Shown: positions 24,100 to 37,770 of the stretch, one piece after another
Numbering within the stretch: position 1 is the stretch's first letter
Layout of the letters: every line of letters starts with the position of its first letter
Source: Acanthosepion pharaonis
Lineage: Eukaryota > Mollusca > Cephalopoda > Sepiida > Sepiidae
DNA: 64,000 bases
Assembly: GCA_903632075.3 (NCBI GenBank)
Contig: CAHIKZ030005201.1
Span: forward strand, 132,501 to 196,500
Direction: 5' to 3'
Made by a program: the position numbers and the translations under genes
The notes under the pieces: model-generated
Told to the model about the DNA's origin: nothing
What the model saw: the letters and a program-made list of their open reading frames with translations, nothing else
Databases searched by the model: none

Positions 24100-24134
<35 letters not shown>
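24100..24134. repeat. (TG)n(TA)n microsatellite, copy A
   Basis: Adjoins the right end of the DNA transposon; counterpart at 39737-39786. Confidence 0.95.
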
Positions 24135-24139
<5 letters not shown>

Positions 24140-24540
24140 AGCAATGGTGGATAGCAGGGTAATTTTATGGTGGAATAGTGGATAGAATTGAAAAGGAATG
24201 GGAGGCAAAAAGTTTGAATTCCAGGTAAATCCATTTACATTCACCATGTGCTAATACTCTTGGGAAAGGTATTTCCTCTTCTCCCCCCAGTTATGGCCAA
24301 ATAGTAGGACAGACTGGGTTTTATAGCCTTGGATGGAAACTGGTCTTGGAGAAGGAAACTAAATAAAAAACTTGCAGAGGGCTATTTGGAGACATTTGTG
24401 GCATACTGCAGCAGATCTCTGTATTCAGCCCTTCAAAAGTGTGGTTAGTTCTGCACAAAGCCAATTCTACATCTATTTATATATTGCTGGTGTCTGGACT
24501 GCGGTTATTACGGAATTATATACCTTTTAACCCTCATACC
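24135..24540 (+). mobile_element. tRNA-derived SINE, copy A
   Basis: Same SINE as 39785-40180, with more base changes. The 3' part near 24505-24535 is altered toward AT relative to copy B. Confidence 0.55.
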
Positions 24541-24568
24541 ATCAAATACGAGGACTAGTCTAAAAATA

Positions 24569-24570
<2 letters not shown>

Positions 24571-24600
<30 letters not shown>
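24571..24600. repeat. (TA)n microsatellite, copy A
   Basis: Counterpart of 40209-40245 in copy B. Confidence 0.9.
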
Positions 24601-24604
<4 letters not shown>

Positions 24605-24606
<2 letters not shown>

Positions 24607-25429
24607 TTGATATATTTAAGCTGATATTAATTCAGGTATTTTTGTTAGATCCCTGCCCTAATGATTTTTTCTTATTTTTTGATGTTATCAATTTTCACTA
24701 ACAGAAGTAACCCAATCCTTGTTCGATGGCATATTTCTGCCTAACACAAACGACATGTAATCCAAATAAACTATAGATAAAAAAAAACAAAATAAATTTC
24801 TACAGTGTGCAACAGAAATGCCTACCACATAAGACATCAGTGTAATAGTGTCTTTATCAAGCTCATGTCTTACCATTATGTGGGAGGTATTTCTGCCCAT
24901 ACATCTATAAAAATACTAAAAGTAATATCCTTGAATGCCAGTAATATTTCTCTAATAACTATGCATTTTTATATTAAAAGACCTTTCAAAGTTCAAAACA
25001 AACATTAATCAAGAATAAAACTTTTTTGGCTAAGGACAAAAAGGTCTTTACTTGCATTTAGAAAATAAAAAATACATTTGTTCAAAGTAATTTCTTTTGT
25101 AGATCTCTAAGCATTTTAACAAAAATCTGATTTTCAAAAGTAAAATCCCATCTACTTTTCTTGCCAGCTTAGAGTATAATTATCCTACAATTAGAGATAT
25201 TCAATTTTTTTATAATTTCCTTAAATATGAAAATTAACATTACTGTCAAAATTTTTAAAAAAAAAATTCTAAAACATTCATTTCCCAAGTTATACTATAT
25301 AAATTTGGCAAAGTGATAAAAAGAAAAGTTGCAGATAAGCTAATTTGATTTTAATATCTAAAACAGACCAATATATTTTAATTGCCAGATTAATCAAAGT
25401 TTAAACAAACCAGAGTCATCATTCATCAA
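24605..25429. other. AT-rich spacer, copy A
   Basis: Nothing recognised on either strand; the counterpart in copy B is 40250-41072. Confidence 0.45.
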
Positions 25430-26060
25430 TGTTTAAGGGACGTTATCACCCATGAAATAATAATGAAGGAGGATATGCTGTAAAACAGAAAACAAAGTGA
25501 AAGAAGGTGTTTCGAATAACAAAGATATTAATATGTTATAAAGACTGTTACTGAAGTGGAGGGTGAAACAACAACCACTGCTGCTAACATCTAAATACTG
25601 TTGGAGCACTCCTGCTACTATTAAAGCTACTGAGAATAAACACATCAAAGGTTGTAGTAATTGTCTCTTAAGAACAGACCAAAAAGGGTTAAAACAAAGG
25701 CCACATCTCCTTTTACCAAATTATTGAAGTATTTGTTTGGTTATTGTTCACATACGTGAATCAACTTTTTTGTGTTTGCTTATATATAACTTATCCTTTC
25801 AAATCTTCAAAATCAACTTAGTTATATTTATTTTAACATCATTAACCTGATTCTCACCTAGCTTAACTCAAAGGTGGATCAATGGAGAGCTTCCTATTCT
25901 GAATAATCTGATGACCAATCTCAGGATCTTTGCGGGTTGGGAGTATTTTTCAAATTCACTTTTGGGAATAAAGAGATTTACTGTCTAACCTGTAATACTG
26001 GACCAAAAGTCCAGTCTTGGTGGACGACATGGGTTGAGTGTGGTGAGGATTCTGGGTAAA
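25430..26060 (+). repeat. 5' LTR, copy A
   Basis: Duplicate of 41073-41690 with indels; the first bases are altered (TGTTTAAGGGACG). Confidence 0.6.
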
Positions 26061-26469
26061 ATTTGTTTACCCGTGACCAAGATTTGACCCAAGAGATACC
26101 GTAGACATTGAAGGAAAAGATTTACCAATTCTCGCTGCATCAAAGATTATACCAAGAATTACCGAGAAGACATTGGAATCAAAAGATTATATATATCAAA
26201 GAGCCAATAGTTACAGGAACAACAAAACAACAGTAGAAGTAATTAATTGAGGAACACTGCCAGAATAGATGAGTATTGCTGGGTCAGACAGTACAGAGGG
26301 CGAAAGTCCCGAAATAATGGCGGCCTTTAGGGAGACTATTAGAGTGGGATGAAGTTACCCTCCTACCAAAACAACCCAGCTGAGTTTCATGATTGGCTGG
26401 TAGCTGTACCATAGAAACAAGCTGGTATGTGGGTTGACAGACTGGGAGATAGTGCTGTTGGCATGAGGT

Positions 26470-27330
26470 GGGCAGCAGAACCAGTCTCAAAATTTATTAG
26501 GCTTATACAGGGAAAACTTACAGATAACATGGGACAAGCTAGGAACCCTAATCAGACTATATACTAGCAATGAACAACCACAGAGGCATTTCAAAAAATT
26601 GTTTTAGGATTAAACAGGAAGTAGGGGAAACTCTAGAAGACCTTGGAGATAGGATGATGAGATTAGCGGGTTTAGCATTCCCTGAATATGGAAAGAAGAG
26701 AAAATGAGGCCATTCAGGCATTGTTAGCAGATGCATTCATGGACACCATTCATGATAATGATGTGAGTGGTGACATCCTGAAGGAGAGGGCTAGGGGATA
26801 ACTAAAAATAGCTAGAGGATCTGGGAGAGGTAAGAAATGGCAGGAGACCAGGAACCAAAAGACCTAGGGGGGTGGAAAGAAACAGAGAAGGGCTCAGGAA
26901 TGGGACAGGAACATAAAAACCCAGTAACCACGAATGAAGAGGATTGGGGAGGATGAGGCTGACCACAACCAGAAGGAACAGGAAATACAGTATAAATTTT
27001 ATAAGTCCACTCCTGGCCAGTATGGGCTGATATGTTGACCTGCAATTATGGAGAACACAGAGCCAGAGACTGTCCCACCAATTGAGTAAACCCAGATCTC
27101 TTGGTCTGAATTGCACTAAGTGCGGAAGTTTTGGACCCACAAGGCAAAGTGGTACAGAAAGTGGATTAAGCAAAAAAGACACTCCTAGTACCTCCCCCAC
27201 CCCCAAGAAGAGCGTAGGGAAAACGCACAGTGGGACCCCCGGGGAGAGAAAAAGAGCAGAGGGAACCAATAAAAATAAGACCCTGAATTACTGGACATAT
27301 ATATATAGGACATATTTTATATATATAACT
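26470..27330 (+). pseudogene. Gag relic, copy A
   Basis: Duplicate of the gag relic at 42080-43088, with more frame breaks. The stretch from 27290 to about 27480, which should encode the second zinc-knuckle pair, is replaced by AT-rich words, so its cysteines are lost. Confidence 0.6.
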
Positions 27331-27499
27331 GTAAAGGGATAGATTGCTGGCAATATGGAAAGGTTAGTTAATCGAATGAAACATCTGGAGAAAAAATTGG
27401 AAGTTTTAGGAGCCCCTATAATTTTTATATTTTCCAGCATCACTGGCTTGTGATTAATATTTGGATTCATATATATCAATAACCAAGAAGTGACAGAAG

Positions 27500-27872
27500 A
27501 GCAAACAAAAGTATTCTTGAACCCTCAGACATTAAAATATGGAAAAGGAAAAACCACTACAGAGCACTGGCACTGCTTTTGACAATATGGGGATATCAAC
27601 CAAAATACTGTGTTAAAAAGATCAAAATGGTTGATAAACCCTAGTGATAAATATTTGCAACCATGAAAGAATTATTAGCTCATTTAGAAATCTTTTAAAG
27701 CTTGACAAGCACAGAAACACAAGTAGCTCAGAATTAATTACAGAATGAAGAGTACCACCATAATGTATCCCGTGGCCCAAGAATCCCTGATAGACAATGG
27801 AAAACGAGTCTATACCTGAAGGAGGTAGAGCTATTACACACTTCCGGGGGGGAAAATCAAATCTAAACACTA
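27500..27872 (+). pseudogene. Env relic, 5' part, copy A
   Basis: Duplicate of about 43160-43543; it is cut at the right breakpoint of the duplication and directly followed by copy B. Confidence 0.55.
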
Positions 27873-28218
27873 TGATTTATACCTTTTCATATAATTGTTC
27901 CAATGAGAGAAAATACATATTATAAAGTGAAGAGAGAAATGCAACATTTTTTTATAATGTGGAATATATATGTATTCATTCATTCATTTCAGGTCCTAAA
28001 CACACTAGGTGAAGGAGAATATTTTCCACATATTTAAAAGGAATTAATTTTTGGTTATGTCTAATTCATTGTCTTTTGTATATTTATAATTCAAATTATC
28101 TTTTATGACCTGTGTAGTTTTTGTAAATTTAACTCCATTTGCATGTATTATGTGTGTGCATTTTACTAGTATATGAATACATATTCCTTCTCCATACATT
28201 GTTTACTATAAGAAAAAA

Positions 28219-28282
<64 letters not shown>

Positions 28283-28375
28283 TTTGCATGCTATATTTAT
28301 GGGGTAAAGTGCTCAATATCAGAGATAGAGTGTATGTAAATATAAAATTGAACTTCGGGTTCACATTTGAGGTAA

Positions 28376-28408
28376 GACAGGCCGTTTCATACTAGATGCA
28401 ATCGTCAG
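28376..28408 (-). ncRNA. Hammerhead-like motif, copy B
   Basis: This is the duplicate of the motif at 12887-12918. CTGACGA, GAAAC and GTC are all kept; the stem III loop is one base longer and one stem II base is changed. Stem I is again not formed by the flanks. Confidence 0.4.
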
Positions 28409-28599
28409 GGCAACCTATATATTACACACATACAGTGTGTGTGTGGCCTATCTAGTGGGTTTGTTTTTATAGTATGTATGTATGCATGTGTACATATATA
28501 TTCGTTCTCCGTAGATATGTGTGTATGATCAGACTAGTGTGTTCGGGCAATTATGTGTGTGGGGCTCCGATCTGTTTATGAAGTTTTTTTAAATTTACC

Positions 28600-31500
28600 T
28601 TGATTACATTTGTAGAGGTTTTGTGATACAAAAGTGTTTCCTGCTGTCTGTAATTTTTGAAGGGAAGTTGCAGTTTTAAGTTTGTTGTTTTTTATTTTTT
28701 ATTAGAATGTTGTGGGGTTTTCAAAGTGCAGGAGTTTTTTTCTATAATGGTATCAACTGAAGAAAAAGAAATTCCAATTTGAAAAAAATGTCAATTAACC
28801 AAGATTTTGTTTTCACTGGCTAATAGAAGATCATTAGGAAGGATATTAATGAAATTCAAATCAATTACAAAAAGAGTGATTGATTGTAGAGTCATAAAAA
28901 AAAAAAATATACTAATATTTATTTTTCATTTTTTTTTTCTGGTTTTCAAAATATACAAATTTTATTATACAAGGGATTTTGTTAGCAAGCATTTAGAAAT
29001 ATTTGATAATTTTCCATTTAGGATTGGGTTTTCACTTTTCTTCTAAAATCTACTCCAACTCTATACGCCTAATATCTACCTGAACTCTGAAATTTTATTC
29101 ACTAATTAAATCTTGACTTTTCAAGTCTATAGTTAAAATTACCCTCCGTATTCTAATACAACTGCACAGCAACCCTCTACCTTGAGTGGCACATGGGCCT
29201 TGTATTGGGTGAAAAAGTAGTTAAAAAAAAAAAAAAAAATAAAAAAATTTTAATTTACAAAGTGCATCAAAATATTTTAGTTTCTAAAAGTACACCCTTA
29301 ACAAAAAGCAAGCAAAATTGAAATTTCACACATTTACATCTTTAACTATTAGTAATAAAGAGTGATTTAAAAAGCAACTATGTTCATGGCAGAACAATCA
29401 TTTAATCTAAATGTCCCCACCTTATATAGAAAATCCCCCGCCTTATCCTTGAACACCATCCAATCCATATATATTTCCACTGCTACTGTTAACAGGAATG
29501 CAAGAAAATTTCATAAACCTGCATTTATCCCAGATGTTAAATTAAAGATCCTGCTGTATTGTATTATATAAAACTAATCTGTACTGCATAAACTTATTTG
29601 TAAATCTAGAGAGGAATTTTAACATTAAACAGATGTATAAATTGAAATAATTGTTTGTATTTAGTTGTCAATGCTATCCTTGCTTATATATTCTTACAAA
29701 TGACAAAGCAGGAAAAAAAAAAAAAAATTAGTACAATACACTACCCGAATCAGTCATCCCAAAGGATACCAAGAACTGAAAATTTGTCAATATTGACCGA
29801 GACCAACTCATTAACAGCATATTTTTAATTATAAAAAAAAAAAAAAAAAAAACCCAAAAACTTAACACATTTTACACAATATGTACCTCCTTAACTCAAA
29901 AAGAAAAGTACATATTCTATTACTGTATAAAGTAAAATAGGCCATACATTGTAAACTTTTCATATTTAGTAAGAAACCTTTAATACAGGCATAAAAAGAA
30001 CTCAACACATACAAAATAGTATCAAATTTATCTTGTTAGCACAATTAACAATGAAGTTCTGACCATTTTAAATTTGATCAGAACTTTCCATCCCAGGTGC
30101 TATTAGGCTAGAAGTGAATTTAAACAGTGTATAGCTGAAGATGCAGGTTTCAGACTGGTTAAAAAAATCATAAATGTCATAGGTTGCAAAAGAATTATAA
30201 TACTAATAGAATCAATAATTATTAGATCAGGATAAACATTGAAATATTGCATTCTCAGAAATGAAAATATCACACATCCTGTGGGCAATTCTGACGGCTC
30301 ATACGAGTTTCATTTCAACAGTTAATGCTATGCAACTTTCTGATTCATAGCACAACAAAGAGTTAAATTTTTTTTCAGTAGTACATCAATAAAAAAAAAA
30401 AAAAAAAAGTCGTCAAACCAAAAAGTTATTTACCATGTAAAACTGCCAAAAGCAAATTTGACAAACAGATAAAAAGTATACCATCCTGAATCCAGCTATA
30501 AAGATGTATCCACTGAGGTACTTGAAACTTTACTAATTTGGGTATGAGAAATTCAAAATATTTTTCTCTGTAATACAAGTACCACTTGTCAAAAAGGAAA
30601 AGGAAATAATAAAACAGAAATTTGTTTCTTAAAATAAATCATTGGTCAATCCTTCAAACAAATGCTTATTGCAAAACTTTTTTAAACTCATATTTATCTT
30701 TTAAATTAAAAACGCTGGAATAAAATGATGAAAATACTTTTTGATTTGTTTATAACCTGGTATACTCCATATCCCATCATCTCTTGAAAGTGGTATTATA
30801 TTGAAGTCCCATCTAAAAGAAAAATGTTGATGCCACTTGTGTAATATCGTCCAACAAAGGCCATCAAAATAACTAGTTTTACTTTTGCTTATAACAAAAA
30901 AAGTTATTACAGCATTGGATGGAGATGCAATACCAATGACTTGGTAAATACAAAAAGTTGAGTAATAGTATACTGCAACCTGCTGGCCTTGGTACTCATA
31001 ATAAGGGTCCTTCCTTTAGAAGTGAAGATAAAAGTTCCAATAAAGTTATATCACTAATGCCTATTCCATAGATCAGTTTTTAACTTTATCAGCATATATT
31101 GCAAGGAATTTGTGGTTTTTCTCAGCCTGCTTCACCCACTTTGACGAAAACTATTCAGGGTATAGGGTTCATCATCCACTGAACAGATTAAAATGTAAAA
31201 ATGTTAGTGGAAAGTTCTAATACATGAAAAAAAAAAAAAAAAAAAAAAAAGGCAAATAGATACCTGCTTAAAAAAAATGTTATGTTTGAAAACAGCTTAA
31301 TGAGCAGGGGAAATCCACCAAAAAGACAATGCATGTTTGCAAAAATTAAAAAAGTATAACCATTTTCTTTTAAGAAAATGGTTAAAAAAAAAAAAAAAAA
31401 AAAAAAAATTGTCATTTTCAACTCTAGGAAATTTTGGTTAAAATCCTGTCTGGCATCAACACAGGACCATAAAATTCTAAACAAAAATCAGAGAATTGTT

Positions 31501-31946
31501 AAATTTTATATTTTCCTCATTAGAAATAAATAAACAATTATTTGTTTAAATTTTAAAAAAATTGAGAAAAGTTTTTAATTTTTTTTTAAATGCATTTTAA
31601 ACCATAGTGTTTTTATTCTTTTTGGTGGTGGAAGCCTGAAAGGAAACCATTACATTTTGTAGAAATAGGTAATTACATATCTTTTTTTTTTTTTTTTTTT
31701 TTTAAAATGGACCCATATGCCAAATTATGGTAAAACATCTAGTCTTTTTTTTAAAGAAAATATAAACAAATTTTCAATTCCATCCCAAAATCTTGAGTTT
31801 TAGAGAAATATATTAAGTATATCATACATGCTAAGCCAAATTCATGTATATTGCAAAACCCTACAGAAAAAGGAAAAACAAAAATTACATGTGTATAGTA
31901 TTAACGCCTATATTTTGCATAAAAACTCAAAACTCATTATGCTAAA

Positions 31947-32022
<76 letters not shown>

Positions 32023-32541
32023 GGCATAAAAGCAACTGAAGCAAAAGTAATTTGAGCATGAAAGTTTGGACAAAATACAATGAACAAGTACTTTATACAA
32101 TTTTTTAAATGGATCATTAAAGAAAACAAAGATTTAGCTGCAATATCCATCAAAGAAACAAAGCTGATTATGTTGATGTTCATTTATTTGATCAGCAATA
32201 AAAGTTTTGACCCAATGGTTTTGAATGAATGAATGCGGTATAACATTTCTGGCTTGTGTACGCCTCAAGTTGCATGGATGCAGAGATAGAAAACCAAATT
32301 ATTAAAGACTATACATTGCTGTAAAAGATGCAGTTTTCAATATTTTGTTGAATTACTATGGTATTTCATTAACATTTCTGGAATTAAAAAAAAAAATTAA
32401 AAAATTGTAAGCCGATAAAGTATGCTTACATAAGTAAGGAGACAAAGATTACAACTCAAATATACAGACAATTTATTGAAGGTAACAGAAAGAGAGAGAG
32501 AAATAAAGAATTACAAAGTTTGAAGTTGATAAATTGTGCAA

Positions 32542-32577
<36 letters not shown>

Positions 32578-33465
32578 AGACAACATTCACCACAAGCAGA
32601 ATTATGTAACTAAGGAGAAATATTGATTTTATCTTTTTGAAAGTGTTTACCATTCATTTATGGACCATAACTGCTATTAAAATTTGTTGACTTTTCAAAC
32701 AAGGACTCACGATGTAAAAACTGCTTCTGTAGACACACATAGAAAGAAAATAGTCAACTTGGTGCAGTTTGGGGAGAGAGAAAGAGAAAAAAAAAATCTA
32801 TTACCATGACAACAGCCATAATACACAGTTAAAATTAAGTGCAGCAGCCCTGAAGAAAAAGACAACCAGCTCCTCATGGGATGATGCAGCAGCTGCAGTA
32901 ATCCTAGAGGAAAATGTCTGCAAAGGAAAAAACCAGATGCATTTAACCTTGTAGTCGTCCTTCACCTTCCATCTAAGCTGAAGGCTTCTAGGCATTACTG
33001 ACAGCTCAGCCCAGTGCCCTGGAGACAGACCAAGAATTAAGGCAAGGAATCAGTTAAAAAGCTCCAGACCTGTTGTTCTGAAATACTCTGTTTATAAAGC
33101 TTTTGAAGCAACAATTTTGTTTGGTTTATAATAAAGTATTTAATTTAAATATTACATATTAGATTCACGTTTCCATTCAAGATCTTTCTCTCACACACTT
33201 TTCTTTTTAATCCAAAATTTATAATCCATATTTAAGCTTAATCATTTCCAATCTTTTACTTCAGACCGTCACAGGCTTCTGTTGTTCCATTTGTACTATG
33301 CTTTTAGTAAATACCAACAGTATTTTTATAGCCATTGTTCTCATTTTTGGGAATTACATCTAAATTTCTAATACGAGGTGTTATCATTTACATTACATTG
33401 CCAGAGTCATTGTTGTTATGACAATGTTTTGGTTGTTGTGTTGAGACTTTCAAGTGCTTGTTGAT
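28600..33465. other. Unrecognised AT-rich block, copy B
   Basis: This is the duplicate of 13120-17915 with indel differences. It includes a TA run with a following T-run at 31950-32018, and the purine-rich stretch at 32840-32950. Confidence 0.4.
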
Positions 33466-33640
33466 TCAGGTGATATTTAGGGAGTTTTAAACAAGCCTTT
33501 AATATATGGTAATCGGGAGCAGGGGAGTAGATTGTTCTGTCTAAGGAAATTTAGTACTGCTCAGTTATTGCTTGCCCATATTCCACTAAGTGACTGAACT
33601 CACAAACCGACACTAAACCACTAAGCTATTGGGACAATCT
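33465..33640 (-). mobile_element. tRNA-derived SINE, copy B
   Basis: Duplicate of 17920-18075. Box A reads TAGCTTAGTGGTTTAG and box B GAGTTCAGTC, both on the minus strand; the tRNA-like part lies at about 33580-33635 and the body extends leftward. Confidence 0.6.
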
Positions 33641-33929
33641 GGAGCAGAGAATCTGTCTGCTGATGACAGTGCCACTGCTGCACCTTTGTAGTTGTTGAGA
33701 CTTTTCTCACAGCTGCTATTGTTTAAACCTTGCCATCAATTTTCTTTATTAACAGCTTAGATATGGTATTTATTTCTATGCTAGCCAACTAAGGAGGCCC
33801 TTGTAGCCAAGCATATATAATGATTCCTTCAGGTATCTCACTCCAGTATTCTTCTTGTGTTTTTTTTTTTTTACTTCATTTTATAGGGGGTTGGAGACTA
33901 CTCCCCTCCTAGTTTTAATGTCTTGACCC

Positions 33930-34690
33930 TAATTATGGTTTTTTGATGTTCCTTCAGCCTTGCTTTAAGGAGCAGCCAATTTCACCTTTGCCAAAACTTC
34001 AAAGGATGGAATACACACAGTTCTTGGTAATATTGTCCTCCATGTTGAGCTTGACTGATGTGTGGACTGCAGATCTTTTGAATCCTTTCTGATAATTCTT
34101 GACAAGGGAGACAACCATAGAAGTAATCCATTCAATCCTCCTCAACACTTCTGCCTCTGCCTGAAGAGGTTGAGATTGTTTGCAGGGTGGTATGTATTCT
34201 GAAGGGTACACTTGATGCTAACCATCTGTTAGTATGTGTCCAGATTGTTGCCTTTGATATTTACACTGTGTTGGAGGCATTAGACAATCATTTTGTTGTA
34301 TGGATGGTAGGGAATCAAAGTTGCAGCACTGGCTTGCAATATACAAATGTATTTAACTCATTCTCTGTGCAAGTTATTAGTCCATCCAGCAAGGGTAGAT
34401 AACATTTTCTTCTTCCATTGTGAAATGTAATTACAAAGTTCATATAGTTCTGTAGTATTGCATATCTTCCTAATGAGGCCAGAGTATGAGTGTGTCATCT
34501 ATATATCTCAGCCATCCTGTTGGCCTTAGTGGTGCCATTCCTAAAGCCATATCCTCAAAGTATTTTTATGTTCACCATCACTGGTATCAAGAGCAAACAC
34601 CTAGCCAGACCTTTTCATGTTTTTGTATATCAGACCCTAATTGGAAGAATGTACACAGAATATCAATATTTCCATCAGGGTTCTCATATT
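33930..34690 (-). mobile_element. Penelope-like RT relic, copy B
   Basis: Same relic as in copy A. RYIDDTLILWPH lies at about 34470-34511. To the right, PVMVNIKIL may be what is left of the preceding motif; to the left, LPLLDGLIT (about 34385) and THTNRWLAS (about 34220-34245) follow in order. The enzyme would reverse transcribe element RNA at nicked DNA; this copy cannot be translated. Penelope elements are also known carriers of hammerhead motifs, which fits the motifs at 12887 and 28376. Confidence 0.65.
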
Positions 34691-34814
34691 TCTTTTTCAA
34701 GGGAAAGGTCCAATTCCAGTTAGTTTTGAACCACAAATGCAATCAAGCATGAGCAGTAACAATGTCAATTACAGCTAGATTAGGCTTAAGGTTCCAAGTT
34801 CTAGACTTGGGATT

Positions 34815-35130
34815 GTCTCACATTGACAATAGCTTAGTGGATTAAAGCAATGGTTGATGAATATGGTGATATAACAAGTTCAATCACTGGGCTGTTTGGT
34901 GCAGACAAAGGAGACAGGGTGAGCAGTACTAAGTAAAGAAATATCCCTAGATTTGGATAGCAGAACAAGAACAATCTACCCCCAAGGATGAGTTCGAAGT
35001 TGCCTGGAGGTTACTCAGATTGACAAGCACCAGAAGATGGCCAGAGAGCACAACAGCTGATAAACTGGTAACAAAGAGGAGAACAGTAATCTGATTAAAT
35101 AATGTAAATATATTTAAATTATTCCTCATT
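34815..35130 (+). mobile_element. tRNA-derived SINE, copy B
   Basis: Box A region GACAATAGCTTAGTGGATTA at about 34826-34845 and box B AAGTTCAATCAC at about 34875-34887 lie 35-40 bases apart. The body contains the same words as other members of this family (see 58385-58670). It sits just upstream of the Penelope relic in the opposite orientation. Confidence 0.65.
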
Positions 35131-35349
35131 ATTTAGTGTGTTTTCCCGTAAGAATCAATTTTTATTTTCAATGTTGGATGGGGATCTTGACTGGTTTGTA
35201 CTTTGATGCCATGTTTGTTATGTAACAAAAGAAATGAGCCAAAAATGAAGGCTAAGCCTTCAACAAATATCCATATTACAAGTCTTACACAGAATGAGTT
35301 ATATACAAAACTACATGGTCTTCTATATCAATGATTTATATCCAATATC

Positions 35350-35353
<4 letters not shown>

Positions 35354-35407
<54 letters not shown>
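35354..35407. repeat. (TA)n microsatellite, copy B
   Basis: About 27 TA units; matches 19763-19821. Confidence 0.95.
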
Positions 35408-35412
<5 letters not shown>

Positions 35413-35649
35413 GCACAATACATTTGCAGAAAAACGTGTCAGACAAAATATTTAACAATCTTGTCCATTTACTGGTGAATATTAGAGCGATATCATTATA
35501 CAGTAAAACTTTCTATTAATTTTGGCATATTGTAGACTTTGAAGCACCATAGTTCAACTTTCCTTCCAGACAAGTTAAATCTTAATTTTTCAAAACTAAG
35601 AATTATTAATTTTTGTGCAATAGTAAAACAAATACCAAAATTGCAGTCT

Positions 35650-36280
35650 ATAGGGCATGCTACTCTACAACGGTGAGAGTTGTAGCCTTTTACGTCATAG
35701 AGTAGAGATGCCTCAGCACCTTTCATTTTTTGCTATCCAAGATGCATTCTGGGCATCAATTGCTCCAACCAGGTCACCAATGCCATAGTTCTCACTTGTG
35801 CACAGTTACCCAGTCTATGCCCTTATCCAACAGTGCTGGCTCCAATGGCTTCGACATGTACACTATACTGGATGGGAGGATTCCAAAGATCCTTCTGTAC
35901 GAAGAACTGGCCACTGGCAGAGGACAACCTCATCACTGCTTCAAGGACATCTGAAAAAGGAATATAAGGGCAATGGATATTTGCCAATGATTGCTCACAC
36001 TGGAAATGTGATTTACACCAATGGCTGGAGGTGAGGAGGAGAAACGATGTATTGTTGCCAGGAGACAAAAAAAAACAAGGTGACATCAGGAAGAGTGCCT
36101 TCACATGCAATCATGACTGTCACCTTCAGTGTGAGTCTGTACAGCCATAATGGATGCTGCACCACCATCAGAGGCTGAGGCATAACTATGTACAGATCCA
36201 GGTTTTCAAGACTGACTGGTGACCCCCCCCACACAAACCGCCTGTAGTGATTTTGGTCCCAAGCAGGTTCAACCAATTCA
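35650..36280 (+). mobile_element. LINE ORF2 3' end, copy B
   Basis: On the plus strand, a WLRHV word is followed by DGRIPKILLYEELATG (about 35868-35920), then a phenylalanine-lysine-aspartate word and, near 36100-36160, the remains of a C-terminal cysteine/histidine knuckle with SLYSH. This order is the end of ORF2 in the LINE group seen at 1-790. Only the 3' end is present, as is usual for 5'-truncated LINE insertions. Stops break all frames. Confidence 0.65.
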
Positions 36281-36730
36281 TTAGCCATTTACAAGAGGTT
36301 CCTTGTTAGAATATAAACACAGAAAATATACTAAGTTGTATTTTGGAGAAGTCATAGCAATTTAAGTGGTGCTGGATGGGAGTATTAATTTTATGTTGGC
36401 GGACACATTTAACATACTACCAACCTTTTTTTCACCCAAGTTTCAAAAAGTAAGATTGAGACTTTGCTTAAATTGCTTTTATATAAAGTGCTTCAATTAT
36501 ATTTAAATGTCTTTTACAATTAGATGTTTTTAGAATGACAAGGTTATCTACAAAGATTTTTTTTATTACAGGATGAGGTAGTGATGTATGAATGTTACTT
36601 ATCAAATTCAGATGGCTTAATTGGTTTGTCAGTCTATGACATTGTCTGGCCAATTTTTTTTGTTTATTACAATAATCAGTCTTATTGAGGAACAAAATTG
36701 ATAAACTATATTGGTGGTCTGAAGTTTGTT

Positions 36731-36734
<4 letters not shown>

Positions 36735-36791
<57 letters not shown>

Positions 36792-36792
36792 T
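36735..36792. repeat. (TA)n(CA)n microsatellite, copy B
   Basis: Counterpart of 21143-21202, with a longer TA and a shorter CA part. Confidence 0.95.
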
Positions 36793-36799
36793 GTGTTTA

Positions 36800-36945
36800 T
36801 ATATTTTAATGGATACCTTATTTGAGTAAATGCTCTGTTCTTTAATTAAATAGTATTAATTATATTTACCAGTCTGAATGTTGAGAAATTTCATAGAAAA
36901 TGTGTTCTCTGACAGGAATCGAACCTGTATCCTATAAGCAGAAAA
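36800..36945 (-). mobile_element. Foldback-arm SINE fragment, copy B
   Basis: Counterpart of 21210-21350. The box B word is intact here on the minus strand (AGGTTCGATTCC, near 36915-36930), while copy A has it mutated. Confidence 0.6.
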
Positions 36946-37019
36946 TATATTAAATATTTGCCAGATTTAATCCATTTCCCATGATTGATTGATTGATTCA
37001 TTCATTCATTCACAGGGCG

Positions 37020-37770
37020 TAACAGCAAAATTGTCCAAATCATGTTACAGCATAATTGTCCATCCCACAAAATGATTTAATATCTTAAATTTTTTTCCAG
37101 GTTTTCAGCTCAGATATTTATGAATCAAAGAGGGGTGGGGAATAAAAATCATTCATGCCTTCAGTAATGGTACCAACTTCATAATCTGGCTTCCATCTTC
37201 AAAATCCATTCAAGAACCATCAAAAGAATGGTAAAAAAAAGAACAGCAGAGAGGAAAACTGGATTGGGATGTCACAACAGGAAGAGGGATCATCATTTCA
37301 ACTTAGAGCTAAAGAGATCAATTAGAAAAGAACCAACTCAATACATAAGCACATGAGGAGTTTTATCTATGACGGCCCAAAAGGGAGTCAAAAATGAAAC
37401 ATCTGAGCCACCTTGTTACTCCAGGACAGAAAGTTAGGTTAGAGAGGGTGAAGATCATTTGAATAAGTTGGAAAAATGATTCGAATAAAATGTATATTAA
37501 TTGAACTTTATTTCAATCCTTCATGAGCTTCCGATCTTTTTAGCTATGATGAATTAATGAACATGTCATTTTTGTTTATCACAATTCTTCCGTTAAGCTT
37601 GGAGAGCAATTATACATTTTCATTGCTCAGAGTAGAGTCCAATAATGTTATAAAAATATCAGAATTCCAATAAGATATCATTAATCATTTTCAAAGATTG
37701 AACAGTCCAAAACTTAATCTAGCAAATGAATAATTTTGCTGTTACATGATTTGGACAATTTTGCAGTTAC
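37020..37770. repeat. Inverted repeat pair, copy B
   Basis: Counterpart of 21430-22165: gcaaaattgtccaaatcatg at about 37025 and its inverse at about 37740-37765. Confidence 0.55.

Larger units (their letters stand above)
12411..27872 (+). repeat. Copy A of a 15.5 kb direct duplication
   Basis: The segment starting ataattgttccaatgagag is repeated in the same orientation at 27891-43543 along its whole length, including all nested SINE, LINE, Penelope, DNA transposon and LTR copies. The left breakpoint follows a CA microsatellite. The right breakpoint lies in a purine-rich stretch inside the env relic. Differences from copy B are mostly one- to five-base indels, homopolymer lengths and short replaced words. 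That pattern is typical of noisy long-read consensus, so a false duplication of two haplotypes is possible. Confidence 0.9.

Noticed and set aside
26802..27269. 155-codon open frame on the minus strand
   Set aside because: It lies antisense to the gag relic and is a by-product of its purine-rich coding strand.
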